NCBI RefSeq assembly: GCF_028128765.1
Contig: NZ_LBJG01000086.1
Location: forward strand, 62,001-126,000
Source of the DNA: Bradyrhizobium sp. CCBAU 51627
GTDB taxonomy: Bacteria; Pseudomonadota; Alphaproteobacteria; Rhizobiales; Xanthobacteraceae
Direction of reading: 5' to 3'
DNA: 64,000 nucleotides
Below, one piece after another: positions 7,417 through 14,554 of this stretch. The notes below the pieces were generated by a model that made no database searches, had not been told where the DNA came from, and worked only from the letters and a program-made list of their open reading frames with translations. Every line of letters begins with the position of its first letter. Position 1 is the stretch's first letter. The translations under genes and the position numbers were made by a program.

Positions 7417-8973
7417 GTGCATGGCTCGATAAGCTTTCAAGCGGCCCGGCTGGGCCGGCAGGTGCGCACGCAAGCCGGCCAGGTCCGCGGCCGGCCGCGC
7501 GACGACAGCGGCGTGCTCGCGTTCAAGGGCATCCCCTACGCAGCTCCTCCGGTCGGCCCATTGCGCTGGTGCGCGCCGCAGCCACCGGCGCCGTGGCGCG
7601 GCGTGCGCGATGCGTCCGCTTTCGGCGCTGCAAGCCTGTCGTCGCTCGAAAACGATCCACGGCCGGGACCGTGCGCCGAGGATTGCCTCTCGCTCAATGT
7701 GTGGACCGCCGCGCACGAGGCTGACGAGAAGCGGCCGGTGATGGTGTGGATTCACGGCGGCGGCTTTCAGTTCGGCTCCTCGGCCAATCCCGCCACCGAC
7801 GGCCGCGCGCTGGCGGCGAAGGGCGTCGTCGTTGTCAGCTTCAACTATCGCCTGGGCATCTTCGGCTTCCTCGCCCATCCCGAGCTCGACGCGGAAGCGC
7901 CATCGGGCAATTACGGCCTGCAGGACCAACTCGCGGCGCTGCGCTGGGTCCAGGCCAATATCGCTGCATTCGGCGGTGACCCCGACAACGTCACCCTGTT
8001 CGGCGAATCCGCCGGCGCCATGGCCCTCGGCCTCCTGATGGCATCGCGGCTCGCGCGCGGGCTGTTCCACAAGGCAATCGCCCAGAGCGGCGCGTTCTGG
8101 GACGGCCGGCACGGGCCGCTGCAAACTCATGACGAAGCGCGCGCACGGGGCCTTGCGTTTGCGCGCCGGCTAGGCGGTGCGTCGATCGCAGCCCTGCGCG
8201 CCATGCCGGCCGAGCCGTTGAATGCAGCCGCGCCCTGGAGTTTTGCGCGCGATCACGTCACGGCAGCGTTCTCGCCCAGCATCGATCATCATCTGGTCCC
8301 GGATGCGCCCGCGCGGCGCTTCCTGCGCGGCGAGCAGATGCACATTCCCCTGCTCGCCGGCTGGAACGGCGCGGAGGGCTTCCCCTTCATGTCGCAATCG
8401 CTTCCCCATCATCAGCCGCGGGCGTTTCGCGCGGCGGCCGAAGAGCTGTTCGGCAAAGACCGGCTGGCGGACTTTCTCAGCCACTACCCCGCCGATACCG
8501 ACGCAGAGGCCAAGGCGTCCGCCGCCGCGCTCACCGGCGACATGGTGGTCGGCGAGCAGTGCTGGCAGGCGCTGCGTCTGCATCGCAGCAGCACGCGCGC
8601 ACCGGTCTATGGCTACCACTTCGTCTACACCTCGCCCTACACGCCGATCGCCTCGCACGTGACCGAGATCCCCTTCGTCTTCGGCACGCTGACGCCGCAG
8701 CGGGTGATCGGCTGCGCCGCGCCGCCCGATGAAGCCGACCGCGCGCTGGCGCAGACCATGATGAGCTATTGGGTGAACTTCGCGACATCAGGCAATCCCA
8801 ATGGATCCGGCCTGCCGTTCTGGCCGGCCTATGACGAGCGCGAGATCGTGCAGATCCTCGGAAACACCATCGAAGCCCGCGCCAATCCGCACGCGAAGCG
8901 CTTTCGCTTCCTCGCCAGCTTCAGGGAGAACGGGGTTCTCCCGATGCGCTGGCGAGGTGACGTGGGCGGCTGA
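7417..8973 (+). CDS. Type B carboxylesterase
   Basis: 518 residues, GTG start with AAGGAGAT seven bases upstream. It has the carboxylesterase/lipase type B layout: GIPYAAPPVGPLRW near residue 38, oxyanion HGGGFQFG from His113, nucleophile Ser198 in GESAGA, and catalytic His414 in ASHVTEIPFVFG. No signal peptide is obvious, so it is probably cytoplasmic. It would hydrolyse carboxylic esters; the substrate is unknown. The divergent AraC gene is the probable regulator. Confidence 0.9.
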   Translation: MHGSISFQAARLGRQVRTQAGQVRGRPRDDSGVLAFKGIPYAAPPVGPLRWCAPQPPAPWRGVRDASAFGAASLSSLENDPRPGPCAEDCLSLNVWTAAHEADEKRPVMVWIHGGGFQFGSSANPATDGRALAAKGVVVVSFNYRLGIFGFLAHPELDAEAPSGNYGLQDQLAALRWVQANIAAFGGDPDNVTLFGESAGAMALGLLMASRLARGLFHKAIAQSGAFWDGRHGPLQTHDEARARGLAFARRLGGASIAALRAMPAEPLNAAAPWSFARDHVTAAFSPSIDHHLVPDAPARRFLRGEQMHIPLLAGWNGAEGFPFMSQSLPHHQPRAFRAAAEELFGKDRLADFLSHYPADTDAEAKASAAALTGDMVVGEQCWQALRLHRSSTRAPVYGYHFVYTSPYTPIASHVTEIPFVFGTLTPQRVIGCAAPPDEADRALAQTMMSYWVNFATSGNPNGSGLPFWPAYDEREIVQILGNTIEARANPHAKRFRFLASFRENGVLPMRWRGDVGG

Positions 8974-9120
8974 AGAGAGCCCCGAATATTCCCCAGCGGA
9001 GTTTTCCACACGATGCGTCACCTCATCGTGAAACTTTCATCTCGATCGATGTTGTTCAGACTCTGGTAACCCAACGCCGCCACTCTCCATGCAGTCCTGT
9101 TGCGTTGGAGTACCCAGAAA

Positions 9121-9423
9121 GTGCTGAATTTTGACGAGCTGCGTGAACTCGCAGCCGATGTTCGCGTATTTGTCGATGTCGCGGAAGACAAAGCCGCGGC
9201 GCTCAGAACCATCATCGCCGCCTATGACGTCGTGCTGGCGATCTTCCCGTCGGGAGACGGCATGGGCCTGCACGTCATCAAAGGCAAAGAGATCCTCGAC
9301 AAGATCGCAAAGTCGCGCAGCCACGCGACCTACAGCCACACGGCGATCGCGGTTCCCGACCTCGAGCATGCCGAAGTGCTGAAGTACCTGACGGCGCCGG
9401 TCGAGCAGCAGATCGCGGCGTAG
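9121..9423 (+). CDS. Conserved-looking small protein, unknown function
   Basis: 100 residues from a GTG at 9121 with GGAG about ten bases upstream; a TTG at 9100 is a possible earlier start. The product is soluble and mixed alpha/beta (FDELRELAADVRVFVDVAED, later LHVIKGKEILDKIAKS). Strong third-position GC bias supports coding. Family not recognised. Confidence 0.65.
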   Translation: MLNFDELRELAADVRVFVDVAEDKAAALRTIIAAYDVVLAIFPSGDGMGLHVIKGKEILDKIAKSRSHATYSHTAIAVPDLEHAEVLKYLTAPVEQQIAA

Positions 9424-9465
9424 CCGGTCAGCGCGGCCACAGCGAGCGATCGTCGTCGCAGGCAG

Positions 9466-9515
9466 TCGCTCTTCGATGCCCCCACATGGCGACGACGAAG
9501 CCGAGGGCGAGGATG
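9466..9515 (-). repeat. Partial copy of the 3' end of the gene at 10798-10962
   Basis: The text TCGCTCTTCGATGCCCCCAC here nearly repeats TCGCTCTTCAATGCCCCCAC at 10791-10810, and similarity continues for about 30 more bases. On the minus strand both encode a hydrophobic stretch ending in WGH. It looks like a degenerate fragment of a small membrane-protein paralogue just beyond the PAP2 gene. Confidence 0.35.
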
Positions 9516-9570
9516 TGCACTACGCTCTTTGAGCGCGGTGCCTGCGCCAACCGCGACAGAAGCAGGCGAT

Positions 9571-10527
9571 TCATGCGCTCGTGATCGGCGAAAGAGCCCT
9601 CGCCTTCGATGGGACGGAGAATGGTTGTGTCGTGATCGACGACACCAGGATGATTGCGAGGCTCGCGATCGCCAGGCCAGCAAATACGTCCACGAAATAG
9701 TGCCCGCCGACCAGCGGCGTCGCGATCAACATCATTGCGCTCATCATGAACGCCCAGGGGCGCATCCACCAGACACCCCACCATGCCCACAAGGCCAGGC
9801 CGGCTGCGGCGGCGTGGAAGCTGGGAAACGTTACGACTCCGCCGATCTGCGAGATGTTGAAGATATGCAGGTCGCCGCTCCTGATTCCGGGCAAGCGCTC
9901 AAGCTGGATCAAATAGCCACTGGCTTTGAAACCCGCGAACTCCGTTGGTAGACCATACATTTGATACGTGCCGATAGCGGGCATGAGCGCAGACAAGAAA
10001 GCGACAACGAAGATCGTGAGAAAGGTCGCGAGCGTGAAGCGTTGAAGCCGCACATAGTTCTTGGTGAGACCGAGAACGATCGGAACACCGAAAGGAGGCA
10101 GTGCGAGCGCCAAATAGGCCAGATAAAAGTATGGCAGCAACTCCGGCCGGGATACCATGAATTTGTAATACGCGGCCCAATCCATACCGAGCATCTTGTC
10201 CCAACGGTCGAGCATTTCGTCCTGCAGCGGCAAATTCACCGATGCTGCAATGTAGGTCAGCATGGCTGCAAGCAGCCCGAGGAAGCCAAGCTGAGCGACG
10301 GACAGGGCGACAAAAGCAAGCCGGGAATAATTTCGCCGGAGCAAGAAGTGACCGGATGCGACCAACGCTGCAGAAAACGACAATCCGGCCCACGCCTCCC
10401 GGTCAAGTTCCAAGGAGAAGCCGACGATGGGATTGAAAACACCATCGAAGAGCGCAAGTACTCCGAGGGCGATCCAGTTAAGTCGATAAAGGCGAAAAGC
10501 ATTTTCGCGAATTGCCTCGACGGACAT
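9571..10527 (-). CDS. PAP2-superfamily integral membrane phosphatase-like protein
   Basis: 318 residues with about six to eight hydrophobic segments. The C-terminal half carries a PAP2/inositolphosphotransferase-type signature: PSFHAAAAG (about residues 237-245) and GGHYFVDVFAG (about 275-285), the two histidine-bearing motifs expected for phosphoryl transfer. The substrate is probably a lipid phosphate, unproven. No obvious operon partner. Confidence 0.85.
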   Translation of the reverse strand: MSVEAIRENAFRLYRLNWIALGVLALFDGVFNPIVGFSLELDREAWAGLSFSAALVASGHFLLRRNYSRLAFVALSVAQLGFLGLLAAMLTYIAASVNLPLQDEMLDRWDKMLGMDWAAYYKFMVSRPELLPYFYLAYLALALPPFGVPIVLGLTKNYVRLQRFTLATFLTIFVVAFLSALMPAIGTYQMYGLPTEFAGFKASGYLIQLERLPGIRSGDLHIFNISQIGGVVTFPSFHAAAAGLALWAWWGVWWMRPWAFMMSAMMLIATPLVGGHYFVDVFAGLAIASLAIILVSSITTQPFSVPSKARALSPITSA

Positions 10528-10797
10528 TTTGCTTCCACAGTTTTTGCCGTGGCGCTTTGTAAGCGGAACAACTTAAAGGAATCATTGCGTCCGTTCGCAG
10601 CTGGTGCCCGAATCTATCTTTAATTGAATTTTTGGTTCATTCCCGCTGTGCATGACCCCCGCGGGTCGGACGGCACCAGGATAGATTGGCGCGGGATTGG
10701 GCATCAGGCACCAGGCCCCCACCTCCACGTCGGCGGCCCTGCAATTCGCCGCGAGCAGGTCGCGATACAGCCCATCATCGCCGCGGGCGATCGCTCT

Positions 10798-10962
10798 TCA
10801 ATGCCCCCACACGACGAGGATGACGCCGAGCACGAGAATGCCGAGGCCGATGACGACGCTCGCGACTTCAGCGGCGTTGTCCACGCCGAACAATTTGACG
10901 ATGGCGGTCCCGACCACGTTGAGGACCATTTCGAAGACGAAGCCGAGCAAGGCGTCGAGCAT
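10798..10962 (-). CDS. Small membrane protein (54 aa)
   Basis: 54 codons from the ATG at 10962. Two hydrophobic stretches (LLGFVFEMVLNVVGTAIV and VVIGLGILVLGVILVVWG) predict a small inner-membrane protein. It starts seven bases after the stop of the upstream 69-residue membrane protein, so the two form an operon. Function unknown. Confidence 0.6.
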   Translation of the reverse strand: MLDALLGFVFEMVLNVVGTAIVKLFGVDNAAEVASVVIGLGILVLGVILVVWGH

Positions 10963-10968
10963 GGTGGC

Positions 10969-11178
10969 TCACCCTGCCTTGCCGGACTTCATGCCATGCA
11001 CCACGTCGCCGATCGCGCCGCCCACGACCAGTGCAGCGAAGACAGGCCAGCCCGCGGACGCAACCAGGATCGTCGCCAGATGCGCATCTTCGCCCGGCCA
11101 CCTGTAGGCATCGAGGACGGCGAAGAAGACCACCGCGATCAGGCAGCCCACCACCAGATGTCGTTTGAACCAGCTCAC
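10969..11178 (-). CDS. Small membrane protein (69 aa)
   Basis: 69 residues with an N-terminal span (VVGCLIAVVFFAVLDAY) and a second (LATILVASAGWPVFAALVVG) with a Gly-rich end. It is first of a two-gene unit with the 54-residue protein. A TGTGA-N6-TCACA site lies 74 bases upstream in the shared divergent region. Not recognised. Confidence 0.65.
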   Translation of the reverse strand: MSWFKRHLVVGCLIAVVFFAVLDAYRWPGEDAHLATILVASAGWPVFAALVVGGAIGDVVHGMKSGKAG

Positions 11179-11251
11179 GGCGAGATGTCCTCGTTTGCAG
11201 CCGTTGGTCGCCGCTACCCTCGTGCGGGTTCGGAGGTCGAGCCATCTGCTT

Positions 11252-11267
11252 TGTGACGACGGTCACA
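11252..11267. promoter_or_regulatory. CRP/FNR-family type palindrome
   Basis: TGTGACGACGGTCACA, a perfect match to the TGTGA-N6-TCACA pattern used by Crp-type regulators. It sits between the minus-strand small membrane operon (start 11178) and the plus-strand double-glycine peptide (start 11376). Which CRP-family protein would bind is unknown. Confidence 0.45.
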
Positions 11268-11375
11268 GCAGGCCAACAGCCGTTCGGCGTACTCCTGCGA
11301 TCACAGGTGCAAGGGGAGCGCGCTCCCCGTCGACGGCGGAATGGTCCGCCGCCGGATCTCATCAGGAGCAGAACC

Positions 11376-11606
11376 ATGCAGAACAGTGATCATACGAACC
11401 CTGGAATGACCGAGCTGACGGATGCCGAGCTCGAAATGATCGTCGGCGGCAACTGGCTGGGCGACGCCTTCCGCGCGATCGGCAACGCAATCGTTCATGC
11501 CGTCGAGTGGGTCGGCGGCATCATCGCCGGCGGCTTGCGAGGCCCAGGATGTTTTCCCGGCCCGTTCGGCTCGGGGTCGGGACCGGGCCAGCCGCCGCCC
11601 CTGTGA
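11376..11606 (+). CDS. Double-glycine leader peptide, bacteriocin-like
   Basis: 76 residues. Residues 11-25 read MTELTDAELEMIVGG, a classical double-glycine leader of the type removed by C39-peptidase ABC exporters. The predicted mature peptide (about 51 residues) starts NWLGDAFRAIGNAIVHAVEW, an amphipathic GxxxG-like helix, and ends in a Gly/Pro-rich tail with one Cys. Ribosome site AGGAGCAG precedes the ATG. No peptidase-transporter, immunity or second peptide gene is visible within several kb, so it is an orphan. Function as a bacteriocin or signal is inferred from the leader only. Confidence 0.75.
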   Translation: MQNSDHTNPGMTELTDAELEMIVGGNWLGDAFRAIGNAIVHAVEWVGGIIAGGLRGPGCFPGPFGSGSGPGQPPPL

Positions 11607-11790
11607 TGTCGTTTTTCCCGTCGTCACCGCGAAAGTCGGAGGCCGTCGCGTTGGCGGCCTCTTTGGTGCTGGATCTGCAATTGCGGTTTCCGATTGTCGC
11701 GCGGAGAGAGCATCGCGCATTTCGAACATCGCTTCGCGATGACAGCCCATCAAATGCGCGGGCTGTCGCGCCTCGCTTCGTCCCCGTAGT

Positions 11791-12018
11791 CTAAGGCACC
11801 TCGCTCCGTCGCGGCCTGCCGATCGAGTGCGGCTTATTGAGAAAATAATCGCGATTGCCCGTTGCAGCTTCGGCGTATTGGTCGATGGCAACGATGATGG
11901 CCTGGACGTGCGCATAGCACCATCCTTCACGCGTCGCCCTACACCGGACATCGTGAAGCGCCGCGAGGAACGGCGAAAGTTCGGGCTCGTCGATAAAATA
12001 CCTGAGGGGCTCTTTCAC
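11791..12018 (-). CDS. Small protein coupled to the upstream coiled-coil gene
   Basis: 75 residues from a GTG whose bases overlap the TGA of the preceding gene as GTGA, a translational coupling arrangement; a TTG one codon earlier is an alternative. Sequence features include YFIDEPELSPFLAALHDVRC and WCYAHVQAIIVAIDQYAEAA, a soluble helical protein. With its partner it may be under the LexA-type site at 12277-12291. Not recognised. Confidence 0.65.
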   Translation of the reverse strand: MKEPLRYFIDEPELSPFLAALHDVRCRATREGWCYAHVQAIIVAIDQYAEAATGNRDYFLNKPHSIGRPRRSEVP

Positions 12019-12245
12019 CAATTACGTCCTCCGAGCACCCTGCCCTTGCGCGGCGGCTCCGCGCCTTTCAGCGCATCCCGCTGAGCGCAGAGGGTTTCGA
12101 TCCTGGCCTGCATGCGCGAGAGCAGCGCCTCGGCCGCGGCCGTGCCGATGCGCGCCCGCTGCAGCATCAGGATCTCCTTCCGCTGCCGCCCAAGCTGGCC
12201 CCGCATGTGCTCGATGTCCCGCCTGAGCTGGTTCAGGTCCGGCAT
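12015..12245 (-). CDS. Small coiled-coil protein downstream of a LexA box
   Basis: 76 residues from the ATG at 12245 (an in-frame ATG at 12257 would add four residues). Heptad-like helix MPDLNQLRRDIEHMRGQLG continues through RKEILMLQRARIG and MQARIETLCAQRDALK, so most of it is predicted coiled coil, then a basic tail. The first gene of a two-gene unit. A GAAC-N7-GAAC site lies 32 bases upstream. Function unknown. Confidence 0.65.
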   Translation of the reverse strand: MPDLNQLRRDIEHMRGQLGRQRKEILMLQRARIGTAAAEALLSRMQARIETLCAQRDALKGAEPPRKGRVLGGRNW

Positions 12246-12276
12246 GGTCCGCCTCATGATGTGAAGATGACCATGA

Positions 12277-12291
12277 GAACAAAAACGGAAC
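12277..12291 (-). promoter_or_regulatory. LexA box (GAAC-N7-GAAC)
   Basis: GAACAAAAACGGAAC on the plus strand, i.e. GTTC-N7-GTTC on the minus strand, the alphaproteobacterial LexA operator pattern. It lies just upstream of the minus-strand pair starting at 12245. Confidence 0.55.
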
Positions 12292-12329
12292 GAAGAGTCG
12301 AGTCCGACGTTGGTCGGAAAAGCAGATTT

Positions 12330-12490
12330 GTCATGAAAGGAGAGGGTATCCCGCTTGATCGCCTTCAATTTGTTGGCCGTCGGAAACTGGCGGTTCTTTC
12401 CTCGTCCTGCCACAGGTCATCTTCGAAATGCCTGTCACTGTAATTATCGTGTCTCACTTCAGGGGTGCAGTCCAATGCTGTCACCGTAAT
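12330..12490 (-). mobile_element. Solo IS end with start of transposase
   Basis: Read on the minus strand this repeats the left end of the element at 16233: TGGACTGCACCCCTGAAGTG, then the transposase start (KNRQFPTANKLKAIKR, compare KNRQFPTAYKIKAIKR at 16295). Similarity stops abruptly after the first 20 or so codons, so only an end fragment remains. The outer flank carries GCTGTCACCGTAATCC, also seen next to the other copies. The remaining 12491-12719 shows no gene I can support. Confidence 0.75.
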
Positions 12491-12719
12491 CCCGGTGACG
12501 CACAAGATCCCCGGCAAAACAGCCGAGCCCTCGAAGGCAAATGTGCCGCGACGGTGACAATGCACTCAACCATGCCGCAGCCCGTGAACCCGTGCGGCTC
12601 ACATCAGCCTGGCGCATGTGAATTCAGTTTTTCCGGTGCCGCGCGCGACCGACGGGAACGCGATTTCGACCGCTCCAGGGAACCGTCAGAAGCACGTCCA
12701 TAGACCTGCTACCTGCCCT

Positions 12720-12733
12720 TTGACTTAGGTCAA
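12720..12733. promoter_or_regulatory. FixK/FNR-type box
   Basis: TTGACTTAGGTCAA fits the TTGA-N6-TCAA pattern bound by FixK2/FNR-type regulators in rhizobia and is a near-perfect palindrome. It is centred about 71 bases before the LTXXQ-protein ATG at 12798, compatible with an activator position near -40 of a start site in between. Confidence 0.45.
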
Positions 12734-12797
12734 CATAGCGCCCGCCCGCATAGCTCCTTCTACTCGGGGCGGGGGATACAAAGCTCAGGAGCCTGCA

Positions 12798-13301
12798 ATG
12801 AGCAGCAAAGCAAGCTTTGCGGCGATCGCGCTGCTGGCGACAACTTCCTCTCTCGCCTACGCAGCCGAGGTGCCATCGACGGTGGGAGTAGCGCAGCCGA
12901 GCGCCGCCGACCTGAAAAGCCTGACGGACATGCGTGTCGGCATGGTCAAGGCCGCCTTGCAATTGACGCCCGACCAGGAAAAACTCTGGCCAGCCGTCGA
13001 GGAGGCCATCCGCAACAGGGCGAAGAACCGGCAGGCTCGCCTGGAGCGGGTCGCCGAATTGCGTGACGACGCAATGGATCCCCTCCACCAAACCAACCCG
13101 GTCGAGCTCATGCAACGCAGAGCGGACCGGCTGATTCAGCGCGGAGCCGATCTCAAGAAGCTCGCCGATGCCTGGGAGCCACTCTACAAAACATTGAGCG
13201 ATGATCAGAAGAGGAGAATGTCTTTTGCTTCGTATGTCGTCATGCGGGGCATGCACGATGTGATCGAGCACAGCCTCGAAGCTCAGGATGACGACGATTA
13301 G
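12798..13301 (+). CDS. LTXXQ (Spy/CpxP-like) periplasmic protein
   Basis: 167 residues. Signal peptide SFAAIALLATTSSLAYAAE, then a helical body with the family hallmark LTPDQEKLWPAVEEAIRNRA (about residues 56-75) and a second, weaker copy LSDDQKRRM near 134-142. Spy/CpxP relatives are periplasmic chaperones or stress sensors; this one ends in an acidic QDDDD tail. AGGAG precedes the ATG. The FixK-type box upstream suggests oxygen-linked control. It may be cotranscribed with the Gly-rich gene 23 bases downstream. Confidence 0.85.
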   Translation: MSSKASFAAIALLATTSSLAYAAEVPSTVGVAQPSAADLKSLTDMRVGMVKAALQLTPDQEKLWPAVEEAIRNRAKNRQARLERVAELRDDAMDPLHQTNPVELMQRRADRLIQRGADLKKLADAWEPLYKTLSDDQKRRMSFASYVVMRGMHDVIEHSLEAQDDDD

Positions 13302-13324
13302 AGTCAGCAACGTGGAGATAGATC

Positions 13325-13828
13325 ATGCTTCGATACATCCTCACTGCTTTGGCAGCTCTCATTCTGGTGACTGCCAGTCTCATTCCCGATGACGCGCTCG
13401 CCCGGCGAGGTGGCGGTGGTGGCGGGTACCGCGGTGGTGGTGGCATGCGTGCCGGGGGCTTTCATGGCGGTGGCATGCGCGCATCCCACGTCCGCGGCGG
13501 TGGCGTTCACGCCGGGCGCATCCACGGTGGCCGCGGCTACCGCGTCGCCGGAGGTCCTCGGCCGTCGCATCCGATCGCGGGCCGTCCCGGCCGTCCCGGC
13601 TATCCGGGCCGTCCGATCGCAGGCCGTCCGGGCCGTCCAATCGCCGGCTACCCCGGATATGGTGGCGGCTACTATCGCCCGGGTTGGGGCTACGGTGCCG
13701 CCGCTGTAGGAGCAGCAGCTGCTGCAGGAGCTTACGGCTACTACAACAACTACAACAGCGGCTGCTACTACGACACCTATGGCAACTACGTTTGTCCGGG
13801 CCAATATCCTTACGGATACCGCTACTGA
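13325..13828 (+). CDS. Secreted Gly/His/Arg-rich repeat protein
   Basis: 167 residues: signal peptide (LTALAALILVTASLIPDDALA), then low-complexity blocks, first GGGGGGYRGGGGMRAGGF-like with His, then Pro-Gly repeats (AGRPGRPGYPGRPIAGRPGR), and a Tyr/Asn-rich end with two Cys. GTGGAGATAG is the ribosome site. Likely an exported structural or metal-binding protein; no assigned function. Repeats make this region prone to length variation. Confidence 0.8.
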   Translation: MLRYILTALAALILVTASLIPDDALARRGGGGGGYRGGGGMRAGGFHGGGMRASHVRGGGVHAGRIHGGRGYRVAGGPRPSHPIAGRPGRPGYPGRPIAGRPGRPIAGYPGYGGGYYRPGWGYGAAAVGAAAAAGAYGYYNNYNSGCYYDTYGNYVCPGQYPYGYRY

Positions 13829-13922
13829 CGAAATCGATCGCGCGCGGGCGGCAGACGCCATACTGCCCCCGCGAGGTCGAACGGCCGACGTTCAAATAGG
13901 CGCGAAGCGGACTCTCTCGCCA

Positions 13923-13961
13923 GGTATCCGGCTTAGGTATCCGGCTTAGCTATCCGGCTTT
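13923..13961. repeat. Three tandem 13-bp repeats
   Basis: GGTATCCGGCTTA occurs twice exactly, followed by a third copy with two changes (GCTATCCGGCTTT). It lies between two genes, about 40 bases before the small exported protein. No function evident. Confidence 0.8.
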
Positions 13962-13999
13962 GCACATGTCGTCATCGCAGACGCAGCAAGGGGGTGCCA

Positions 14000-14263
14000 A
14001 TGTGGGTGCTGATGTACGTGTTTTCCTACTCGGTCAGCCCGGCCGCGACCAGCGACAAGGCGGAGTGGAGGCTCCTTCCGACGGTGGTGTTTCAGGAGTT
14101 CACGAGCGAAGAGCGATGCAAAGCGGCCAAGTCGGCACTTGAGGGGAGCTTGCAGGATGCGGGAGCCAGGCTGAGAAGCGGCTTGGAGGACCTGAAGAGC
14201 ATCGGGAAGGCCGATCCCGCCCAGATCATCATCGCCTACAATGTGGCGTGCCTTCCGAAATAA
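14000..14263 (+). CDS. Small protein of unknown function
   Basis: 87 residues; the ATG at 14000 has AAGGGGGTG upstream. N-terminus MWVLMYVFSYSVSPAATSDK may be a signal peptide or membrane anchor. The body contains two Cys (EERCKAAKSALEG and YNVACLPK at the C-terminus) that could form a disulfide. The pattern resembles small rhizobial periplasmic proteins, but I cannot name a family. Bases 14264-14554 hold no other gene; 14276-14291 resembles an IS-end fragment. Confidence 0.65.
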   Translation: MWVLMYVFSYSVSPAATSDKAEWRLLPTVVFQEFTSEERCKAAKSALEGSLQDAGARLRSGLEDLKSIGKADPAQIIIAYNVACLPK

Positions 14264-14554
14264 AGTCGATCACGGTGCTGCCACCGTAATCCAAATTCAC
14301 TTTCAGTTCACGGAGACTGGAAGAATTGCAGCGTCGTTCTGTAGCCGACGTCTGCAAGCGGCGTAGCATCCGCCGTCATGTTCGATCGACTTCATCGGCA
14401 AGGGCGAAGGGCGAGAGCGGTTGAAAGCCTGCGCCGCTGGACTGCACCTCCCGAATATCTCAAGATAGTTTCAGTGTCGGTGCACCACATCGTCCGGGGG
14501 CCAGCGTGAGTGACGTGTCCCGCGATAAAATTCGGAAAACGGCAGGGAAGAACG

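Noticed and set aside
13560..13680. Regularly spaced GGCCGTCC-like units that could suggest a CRISPR-like array
   Set aside because: They are in-frame codon repeats (AGRPGRP) of the Gly-rich protein, with no unique spacers of constant length.
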